Origin: Trichomonas vaginalis G3
Lineage: Eukaryota; Parabasalia; Trichomonadida; Trichomonadidae
NCBI RefSeq assembly: GCF_026262505.1
Contig: NC_067207.1
Location: 10,880,082 to 10,944,081, forward strand
Length of the DNA: 64,000 nt
Reading direction: 5' to 3'
Part shown: positions 48,844-55,845 of the stretch, piece by piece
Position numbering within the stretch: position 1 is the stretch's first letter
Layout: each line of letters begins with the position of its first letter
Position numbers and translations under genes: made by a program
The notes under the pieces: generated by a model
The model's database searches: none
What the model was told of the DNA's origin: nothing
The model's input: the letters and a program-made list of their open reading frames with translations, nothing else

Positions 48844-50215
48844 GGGTAGAAAAGAGGTTAGAAAACAGGTTAGATCTAACCTTCTACCCTAAACATTATT
48901 TTTGCTGAATTCAGCAACAAAATTCTGAGTAAAATAATTTTTAGGGCATGTGTCAAACCGTTGAGTTTTCACAAAATTTAAAAAATAACGTTTACCATGT
49001 AAAACGCTTATAAAATAACTGGGGTAGAAAAGAGGTTAGAAAACAGGTTAGATCTAACCTTCTACCCTAAAATATATTTTTGTCTGATTTACGCTCATTA
49101 CGAAGAAGTCTTGACAAAACATATACGTTCATGTTTGACAAAACATTTACGAAGAAGTCTTGACAAAACATGTACGAAGAAGAAGTTTTGACAAAACATA
49201 TACGTTCATGTTTGACAAAACATTTACGAAGAAGTCTTGACAAAACATATACGAAGAAGTCTTGACAAAACATTTACGAAGAAATCATGACAAAACATAT
49301 ACGATGAAGTCTTGACAAATTCAAGAGGGTAGAAAAGAGGTTAGAAAAGAGGTTAGATCTAACCTTCTACCCTAAAATATATTTTTGTCTGATTTACGCT
49401 CATTACGAAGAAGTCTTGACAAAACATTTACGAAGAAGTCTTGACAAAACATTTACGAAGAAGTTTTGACAAAACATTTACGAAGAAGTCTTGACAAATT
49501 CAAGAGGGTAGAAAAGAGGTTAGAAAAGAGGTTAGATCTAACCTTCTACCCTAAAATATATTTTTGTCTGATTTACGCTCATTACGAAGAAGTCTTGACA
49601 AAACATTTACGAAGAAGTTTTGACAAAACATGTACGATGAAATCATGAAAATTCAAGAGGGTAGAAAAGAGGTTAGAAAAGAGGTTAGATCTAACCTTCT
49701 ACCCTAAAATATATTTTTGTCTGATTTACGCTCATTACGAAGAAGTCTTGACAAAACATTTACGAAGAAGTATTGACAAATCATGTACGAAGAAGAAGTC
49801 TTGACAAATCATGTACGAAGAAGTCTTGACAAATCATGTACGAAGAAGTCTTGACAAAACATTTACGAAGAAGTCTTGACAAAACATTTACGAAGAAGTC
49901 TTGACAAAACATTTACGAAGAAGTCTTGACAAAACATATACGATGAAATCATGACAAAACATGTACGATGAAATCATGACAAAACATTTACGAAGAAGTC
50001 TTGACAAAACATATACGTTCATGTTTGACAAAACATTTACGAAGAAGTCTTGACAAAACATATACGTTCATGTTTGACAAAACATTTACGAAGAAGTCTT
50101 GACAAAACATATACGATGAAATCATGAAAATTCAAGAGGGTAGAAAAGAGGTTAGAAAAGAGGTTAGATCTAACCTTCTACCCTAAAATATATTTTTGCT
50201 GAATTCAGCAACAAA
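48844..50215. repeat. Large array: 24-bp repeats with six AGATCT palindromes
   Basis: Palindromes near 48844, 49022, 49326, 49505, 49658 and 50138 are in the opposite orientation to those at 47378-47810. Between them are runs of TTGACAAAACATTTACGAAG (24-25 bp period, with ATATACG, GTACGA and TTCATG variants). GCTGAATTCAGCAACAAAAT occurs at both ends (48903, 50207). A copy of the preceding gene's last codons lies at 48986. Confidence 0.9.
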
Positions 50216-50264
50216 ATTCTGAGTAAAATGGCATAAGATTGCTTCCCTTCGAAAACCGAGAGAA

Positions 50265-50540
50265 GAGATTCCGTATGAAAACAGTGAAGAACAGCGAGTA
50301 CGTAAAAAATCTTACTCGCCTAAAACTCTATGAAAACAGTGAAGAACAGCGAGTACGTAAAAAATCTTACTCGCCTAAAACTCTATGAAAACAGTGAAGA
50401 ACAGCGAGACCGACTTTTTTCTGAAAACAGTGAAGAACAGCGAGTAGGTAAGAAACCTTAGTCGCCAAAACTCTATGAAAACAGTGAAGAACAGCGAGTA
50501 CGTTAAAAAACTTAGTCGCCTAAAACTCATGAAAATCATG
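50265..50540. repeat. Tandem repeats derived from KilA-N coding sequence
   Basis: Five units of GAAAACAGTGAAGAACAGCG plus AGTACGTAAAAAA and TCGCCTAAAACTCATGAAAA-like ends, about 60 bp each. The same words occur once inside the downstream gene at 50857-50912 (encoding ENSEEQRVG). The array thus multiplies a piece of the gene it precedes. Confidence 0.85.
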
Positions 50541-50614
50541 AATTTCCTTAAGATAGAAAAAATAAAGTTAGTTTTATTTTTATTTATTTTTTTATTTTGT
50601 ATGTAAAGACAGAT

Positions 50615-51454
50615 ATGTCAACAACAGAGAACACAACAACTGCTATCGTTCATGAAGCCATAAATGAAGAATATGAGTGGGTTCAGTTTAACAAACAACT
50701 CCGTCTCATTCGTTCGGTCAAAGACGATATGTACCAGATGCAAAGTATTTTGACAGCATGTTTTGCTCCAGATACTAAGCTTCCTAAAGACTGGTTTAGG
50801 AACCAAAGCACACAAGAACTTTTGAGCGAAGCACAGCGAGACATACTTTTTTCTGAAAACAGTGAAGAACAGCGAGTAGGGAAAAAAACCTGGTCGTCTA
50901 AAACTCATGAAAATCGTGAAAAATTGCCAAATGGTTTGAGAGGATATTATGTACATAGACTTCTTGTAAATGCTGTTGCAATGTGGGCTTCGCCTCGTTA
51001 TGCTTGGAATATATACAGACTTCTTGACGAAATTCATAGACAAGAACGTGAAGAGATGGAAAACAAGCTTGAAGCAAAAGACAAAAGCATTCAGAAAAGA
51101 ATACCACGTTCGGTACCAAAAGGAAAGGAAAAGAACTATAAGTATATGATTTATACTGAAGAGATGGAAAATGAAGAAGACAGAGATATGGTTATGTTGC
51201 ATTTAGTCAGAAGAAACAACAAAAGCTTTTACGACCTTGCTAAGATTTACAAATCTGACAGAAATTGGTTCTATCGCGAAAACTTACCGATTTCAATGAC
51301 ACCGAATGAAGATGTGAAACAAATAGTTCAAGATACGTTACCTCAAACACACTATGATATGAAAGGTTGTACAATACTTACCTTCAAAGAAGATTTGCCA
51401 TTGTTAAAGGAAAAAATAACAGAGTATTTTGACAACTTCAAACAAGTAGAGTAA
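50615..51454 (+). CDS. KilA-N domain protein, 279 aa
   Basis: Start at MSTTENTTTA (50615), after a T-rich leader; the upstream frame lacks ATG. Residues about 65-145 form the KilA-N fold (NGLRGYYVHRLLVNAVAMWA, SPRYAWNIYRLLDEI). They are followed by a charged helix (REEMENKLEAKDKSIQKRI) and a conserved C-terminal region (NNKSFYDLAKIYKSDRNWFY, ENLPISMTPNEDVKQIV). KilA-N proteins bind DNA in phages and large DNA viruses, often as regulators. ENSEEQRVGKKTW in the middle looks like an insertion that also seeds the repeat array upstream. Frame intact. Confidence 0.75.
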   Translation: MSTTENTTTAIVHEAINEEYEWVQFNKQLRLIRSVKDDMYQMQSILTACFAPDTKLPKDWFRNQSTQELLSEAQRDILFSENSEEQRVGKKTWSSKTHENREKLPNGLRGYYVHRLLVNAVAMWASPRYAWNIYRLLDEIHRQEREEMENKLEAKDKSIQKRIPRSVPKGKEKNYKYMIYTEEMENEEDRDMVMLHLVRRNNKSFYDLAKIYKSDRNWFYRENLPISMTPNEDVKQIVQDTLPQTHYDMKGCTILTFKEDLPLLKEKITEYFDNFKQVE

Positions 51455-51457
51455 ATG

Positions 51458-51537
51458 AACCATTTATTTTTACGCTTGACTTCAGATGGCTCAGGTAGCT
51501 CTATAAAGTAAATTGCCTCGTCAAATCCTTCTGGCAT
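51458..51537 (-). CDS. Possible DEAIY-motif gene 5' end (copy R)
   Basis: From the ATG at 51537 the frame reads MPEGFDEAIYFIELPEPSEV and runs antisense into the KilA-N gene, stopping at 51352. The DEAIYxIE motif matches copy L 397-764, where the gene continues differently. Most likely a conserved N-terminal block whose remainder was lost when this end was joined to the KilA-N gene; it could be a short real gene. Low confidence. Confidence 0.25.
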
Positions 51538-51539
51538 TC

Positions 51540-51800
51540 CGAGTCCTTCCTTCCGACAGAAAAAGTTTTTCCTTCCAACAGAAAAAAATTTTCCTTCCGA
51601 CAGAAAAAATTTTTCCTTCCAACAGGAAAAGTTTTTCCAGTTGTCCGTCCGTAAACCATTCAAATTTTCGAAAATTGAGAACTTTTTGGTCGAACTTCAG
51701 GAAAAGTTTTTCCTTCCAACAGAAAAAATTTTTCCTTCCGACAGGAAAAGTTTTTCCCGACAACTGGAAAAGTTCTTCCTTCCAACAGGACACAAACGAA
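51540..51800. repeat. 21-22 bp tandem repeats, TTTTTCCTTCCGACAGAAAA type
   Basis: About ten copies of TTTTTCCTTCCRACAGRAAA with small changes, leaving five of six frames open. Beyond it the plus strand reads MSHVPLPECLPKPEEPTAP to a stop at 51877, which could be a degraded Pro-rich gene end. Same relative position as the array at 81-396 in copy L, but unrelated unit sequence. Confidence 0.8.
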
Positions 51801-51896
51801 TGTCTCACGTCCCTCTTCCTGAATGCCTTCCAAAGCCAGAAGAACCGACAGCCCCAGCACCACAACAGACTTACTAAGACTAAACACTTACATTTT

Positions 51897-52772
51897 TCAA
51901 GCTTGACTTTTTACAATTTGAACTTTGTTCGCGTAGATATGAATTCTGAAAGAAGTATGAGGGTCTTGTATGACTTTGTACTTCTCCCATAGTTCATGTC
52001 TGTCAAACTTACCTGCCATGGACTCTTTCATAAGTTCCATGAAATCGTCTTCGGACAATCCGGGGAAAAGTATAATGTCAGTCAGTATTCTTTTAACATC
52101 CTTACTTAAACTCTTTGCTGTCTGTACACAAATGACAACTGAGATGTTAAAGTGTCTGAGCTTCTTAAGAATTCGACACATATCTTGTTCTCTATTCTTT
52201 AACAAAGGATGAGAGGCGAAATCATCTAAAATAAGAAGACACCTATGAGGGTAAGTCTTCCAATCGTAAGATTGCAATTTCTTCGAAATGTATTCTATCT
52301 CTTTCTGTTTGTTTCTGAAGTGTTTCTTCTCTAATATTCTCTGCATTTCCTCATTTGGGTCTTTAAACTTAGAATTTATATACTCATTTATAGCATTATA
52401 CTTCAAAACTCTTCTTTGGTACTTCTTTATCCAATCTAACAACTCAGAGTCTTTTATACATACTAACTTAGACTTCTTTATAATATCTTTGAACGAATTG
52501 ACGGTTTGGTCAAATTGACCAGAAGTACTACAAATGACTACTAACTCATAAAATGGGTTCTTCTCATCTAGTTCTTGTTGTTGTGCAGCCATTTTAAGAT
52601 AAGTGAAAGTCTTACCCGACCCAGGTGGTGCAATTAGACCTGTTATACCATTCTGAGCAAATAAGAACTTGTCATGTATAGGTTTTATCTGAGCATTTTC
52701 TAACTTCCTCTTGTTCTTGTTTAAAACATTCTCAAATTTCTTGTCAATGTCAGCAAACTTTTTTTCTAACAT
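51897..52772 (-). CDS. FtsK/HerA-like genome-packaging ATPase, 291 aa
   Basis: Start placed at MLEKKFADID (52772) because the longer frame would overlap the divergent gene at 52809. Walker A is APPGSGKTFTY (about residue 53) and Walker B is CLLILDDFASH (about residue 175); RHFNISVVICVQTAKSL gives the sensor region and a downstream ILTDIILFPGLSEDDF segment follows. The layout matches packaging ATPases of Polintons and related viruses, which load DNA into capsids. A broken homologue with the same motif order lies at 61017-61847. Ends 20 bp from a Pro-rich frame on the other strand. Confidence 0.85.
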   Translation of the reverse strand: MLEKKFADIDKKFENVLNKNKRKLENAQIKPIHDKFLFAQNGITGLIAPPGSGKTFTYLKMAAQQQELDEKNPFYELVVICSTSGQFDQTVNSFKDIIKKSKLVCIKDSELLDWIKKYQRRVLKYNAINEYINSKFKDPNEEMQRILEKKHFRNKQKEIEYISKKLQSYDWKTYPHRCLLILDDFASHPLLKNREQDMCRILKKLRHFNISVVICVQTAKSLSKDVKRILTDIILFPGLSEDDFMELMKESMAGKFDRHELWEKYKVIQDPHTSFRIHIYANKVQIVKSQA

Positions 52773-52808
52773 ATTTTTAGAAAAATTAAAATTTTTATCT
52801 TTTAGAAA
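52773..52808. promoter_or_regulatory. 36-bp divergent promoter (ATPase / 150-aa gene)
   Basis: Nearly symmetric: ATTTTTAGAAAAATTAAAAT continues to TTTTTATCTTTTAGAAA, giving ATTTTTA-type leaders in both directions with TCTAAAA boxes, consistent with the element promoter motif. Confidence 0.55.
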
Positions 52809-53261
52809 ATGTCTAGCGATTTCGCTATCTATATTCGAGACAAGCTTTTTGACAGCAAAACATCTGTCGACCATAAAATCTTACATAGTGTAAACAAGAA
52901 AGGTGAATTTGTTCTAAAGTTCTGTTTCTGGGAATATGACAAGAACCATAAAACATTACAAAGAGCAGTCTTAAAATTTGTCAATGACAGACTTGTTGAC
53001 AGAGATGACGCCGATTGGAAAGATGAAGTCCAACAAAAGTTCTTAGAATGCAAAGAAGACACATGCGCTGTTCTTGAAGATGAAATAGAAAACAGAATAG
53101 ATGAGCTATTAAAGGACAAAGAACTTTTACATAAATATAGTTGCGCCAAATTTGACATAACTCCACCAGAAAAGAAGAAGAAAGAAAAGAAAGAAAAGAA
53201 AGTAGAAGAAGAGAAGAAAGAACCTGAACCAGTTCCAGAGAAAAAGAAATTTGACATGTAA
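52809..53261 (+). CDS. Maverick hypothetical protein, 150 aa, Lys/Glu tail
   Basis: Starts MSSDFAIYIRDKLFDSKTSV. Residues 1-110 are globular (FVLKFCFWEYDKNHKTLQRA, DADWKDEVQQKFLECKED); the last 40 residues are a Lys/Glu/Pro run (PPEKKKKEKKEKKVEEEKK) ending KFDM. No family recognised. Convergent with the 139-aa gene, stops 16 bp apart. Confidence 0.6.
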   Translation: MSSDFAIYIRDKLFDSKTSVDHKILHSVNKKGEFVLKFCFWEYDKNHKTLQRAVLKFVNDRLVDRDDADWKDEVQQKFLECKEDTCAVLEDEIENRIDELLKDKELLHKYSCAKFDITPPEKKKKEKKEKKVEEEKKEPEPVPEKKKFDM

Positions 53262-53277
53262 AAATAAAATTTTATTT

Positions 53278-53697
53278 TTAGAACATTTCTGGGTCAATGT
53301 CAATGTTCTCTTCCTCTTTAGGAGTAAACACTGGCTTAGACTCTAAAATCTTTTTACCCAATTTACCTTGAACTTCTACAACTTTAGACTCATAATATTC
53401 ATAGTCGTCTGTCTTCTTTGGTTCATAAGGTATAACAAGTTTGTATGCTTTGCCTTCTTTAAGGTTTGAGAACCTTCTGTCAAAATTTTCTTTGACTGTT
53501 AACAAACCTTCTATGTCTAAGTCTTCAAATTTCGCACCATTTTTAGTCACAATAGCAAACTTAACTGGTGCAATGTTCCAAATTTTGTCAAATGTAGATT
53601 TTTCAAAACTGTAGAAGTAAACATTCAAATATGTGAATGGGTCTAGTTCTTCTTTAAGTCCTGACATGTACTTATTTACTGAGATGAATTTTGTCAT
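53278..53697 (-). CDS. Maverick hypothetical protein, 139 aa
   Basis: Starts MTKFISVNKYMSGLKEELDP. Beta-rich middle (YLNVYFYSFEKSTFDKIWNI, VKFAIVTKNGAKFEDLDIEG) and AYKLVIPYEPKKTDDYEYYE before an acidic end IDIDPEMF. The acidic C-terminus and beta barrel-like strands recall single-strand DNA-binding proteins, and the gene sits directly downstream of the helicase, but this is guesswork. Same strand as the helicase, 37 bp apart, so probably transcribed together or in series. Confidence 0.55.
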   Translation of the reverse strand: MTKFISVNKYMSGLKEELDPFTYLNVYFYSFEKSTFDKIWNIAPVKFAIVTKNGAKFEDLDIEGLLTVKENFDRRFSNLKEGKAYKLVIPYEPKKTDDYEYYESKVVEVQGKLGKKILESKPVFTPKEEENIDIDPEMF

Positions 53698-53734
53698 CTT
53701 TTTCTATCGGATAAAAAAATATTTTTTTTAAAAT

Positions 53735-54970
53735 TTACTCATAAAAAATTTTCTTTGTATATACACCATTCTGAACATCTAAAAGACTTTTGACATTTGC
53801 CAAGAATGTTCGTTTAGACGCTGTCATATAACCATATTCTTGACAATATTGTTTATACGAATCGTACAATGACCTTTCATCTAAACACTCAAAGTCAGTT
53901 TCATCTATGAACAGTTCATATACACTCTTGTTTGCTTCTAACAATGTTTGTCTCTCTTCGGTATGTGGAATTTGTCTTGGATTGAACTTAGAAATATCTA
54001 ATGTCATGAAATATGAGAACAAGTGGTTGTAAAAGTCAGATGTCAAAGTTTCTGCTAAGTCGTCAAAATATTCTGTATCTTGCATATGAGAATCTGACGT
54101 TCTGACAACTACATATCTTCTGTCAGAACTTTCTAACTTCATCGGAACAGCATTGTTTGAAACCATAATGAAGTTTGCAACATTTTCACAAACTCTTTGG
54201 TCTTTATACTTTCTTTCAACAACTCCAACTTTGTCTGTTATAAGACTCTTCAAAGCATCTGAGTTTAAAACTTTTGTTGTATCTATACTTTGAAGTTCGT
54301 TACATACTATAAGTTTCATATTCTCTATTGAGGAGTTAAACTTGCCACAGATGTTTTCTATGTTTGTCATATTCGGATTCGAATAGCCCTCTAACAGTTT
54401 GCACAAAATATCTGTAAAGAATGTGTTCTTACCAGTTCCTTGTTTTCCAATTATAATGAGAGCAGTTTCATTTTTAGCACTTGGATGTTGTAAGATGTTT
54501 GCAAACCAACATAAGATATACTCATAAACCTTTTCGTTTCCATTGCATATAATTTCTTTGACATGGTCTAACCAAGCTTCTATAATATTTTCTTTCCATT
54601 CTACTTGTTCATATTTATATCCAGTGAAGATAGAATAGAAGTTTGGAGAAGGTGTATAGAACTTTATACCTCGAACTGAAAAATCTTCTAACTTTGACAA
54701 TAAGATATCCCAAGCATCTAACATCTTCATGCCAACTTGTACGACTTTTATTTTCTTAAGTTTCTGTCTACATTCTTGTTCTGAAACTATTGTTGCTTTA
54801 GGTTTGTTAAAGACTACATCCCATTCTTTCATAACATAACATTCTGGGGCAGAGTCGACATAAATGACTAAACGTTTCAAATTCTCGACTGCTTTGTTAT
54901 AGTCTCGAAATGGACACATATTTCTGAATGCTTGGAAGTCATAAAAATCTGAAACATCTATTCTGTACAT
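53735..54970 (-). CDS. Superfamily 3 helicase (D5-like), 411 aa
   Basis: Residues about 165-175 hold Walker A IIIGKQGTGKNTFF, about 215 Walker B MKLIVCNEL, about 265 motif C NFIMVSNNAVPM, and an arginine-finger-like SSDRRYVVVR, in the order of SF3 helicases of the D5/DUF5906 group. The C-terminal part (SVYELFIDETDFECLDERSL, YDSYKQYCQEYGYMTASKRT) is the winged-helix region seen after such helicases. The N-terminal about 130 residues are D5_N-like; no primase motifs are seen. It should unwind the element genome during replication. Typical of virophages and Polinton-like viruses; classical Mavericks rely on PolB, which is not found here. Confidence 0.85.
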   Translation of the reverse strand: MYRIDVSDFYDFQAFRNMCPFRDYNKAVENLKRLVIYVDSAPECYVMKEWDVVFNKPKATIVSEQECRQKLKKIKVVQVGMKMLDAWDILLSKLEDFSVRGIKFYTPSPNFYSIFTGYKYEQVEWKENIIEAWLDHVKEIICNGNEKVYEYILCWFANILQHPSAKNETALIIIGKQGTGKNTFFTDILCKLLEGYSNPNMTNIENICGKFNSSIENMKLIVCNELQSIDTTKVLNSDALKSLITDKVGVVERKYKDQRVCENVANFIMVSNNAVPMKLESSDRRYVVVRTSDSHMQDTEYFDDLAETLTSDFYNHLFSYFMTLDISKFNPRQIPHTEERQTLLEANKSVYELFIDETDFECLDERSLYDSYKQYCQEYGYMTASKRTFLANVKSLLDVQNGVYTKKIFYE

Positions 54971-54999
54971 TTTTATAAAAATAAAAAAAATATTTTTTT

Positions 55000-55745
55000 T
55001 TATTCTTGACTTTGTTGTTGCATTTGTTGTTCTTGAGCTATTTGTTGTTGAAGTTGTTCTTGTAATACAATACTTTCACCAGTTGCATCTTCCAATTCGA
55101 AACTTTCTGCCGTCATTGACAAATACATAGGACATAAAAGTTTTACAGGAACAAAGTTTGCGTCAAGTAATGTCAACGTTATACTTGCCAAAGTGTTTGA
55201 GTTCACTAAGGTTGAAAATTCTGCATTCGAATGAACAATAGGCAAACCAGCAGAGAAAGTATTGTTTATACACATAAGTATCTTTTGGTCATAATAGTTT
55301 CTGTCGACATTCGAATAACACTTTGAACCTAAGTTTGAAACAATATATAAGATTGGTGTGCTTAATGTCAATGGAATAGACATTCCTTGTATGACACCTT
55401 TTCCTGTTATAGGAAACTGTTGGTAGTAAAAACCAGAAATAAGTTTTGTATTATAGCTCATATCGTTTATAGTAAACTCAGTCGGACATCCAAACATAAT
55501 GAAACCTGCTCTAGTTGCAGCACATGTTACACCCGTACTTAAAGTATTAAATAAGTCAACAAAACCTGTTGGTGGTATATCTGAGTAAGTATCTTCAAAG
55601 AAGTATTTTTTACCATTCACAACAATAAAGTCTTCTGGTGTCAAAAGAGCAAAACAGGCTTTAGTCGTCATTGTGTTTAAGGTTAGTTTCCAATACCGTC
55701 CTTGAGGACTTTGTAAGTTTGTTGTTATAGAATTATATGACCAGG
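55000..55745 (-). CDS. Probable jelly-roll capsid protein, 5' end in gap
   Basis: The frame is open from the stop at 55000 through the ATG at 55671 and on into the N-gap, so the first Met shown is not the start; at least 248 codons remain. Beta-strand-rich, with SYNSITTNLQSPQGRYWKL near the gap, then AGFIMFGCPTEFTIND, RNYYDQKILMCINNTFSAGL and SITLTLLDANFVPVKLLCPM, a pattern like the last strands of jelly-roll capsid proteins, followed by a Gln-rich tail (EQQMQQQSQE). It could be the C-terminal half of the double jelly-roll major capsid protein or a penton. Not proven without the missing part. Confidence 0.45.
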
Positions 55746-55845
55746 NNNNNNNNNNNNNNNNNNNNNNNNNNNNNNNNNNNNNNNNNNNNNNNNNNNNNNN
55801 NNNNNNNNNNNNNNNNNNNNNNNNNNNNNNNNNNNNNNNNNNNNN
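55746..55845. other. Assembly gap, 100 N
   Basis: Exactly 100 N, a conventional placeholder of unknown true length. The sequences on its two sides belong to different elements, so the join may be wrong or may hide element boundaries. Confidence 0.95.

Noticed and set aside
49080-50120. Array resembling a CRISPR (24-25 bp repeats)
   Set aside because: There are no unique spacers between units; repeats are contiguous or separated by the palindrome, and the host is eukaryotic.
50618-51202. 194-codon frame antisense to the KilA-N gene
   Set aside because: Phe/Ser/Leu-rich shadow of the opposite strand; KilA-N motifs are on the plus strand.
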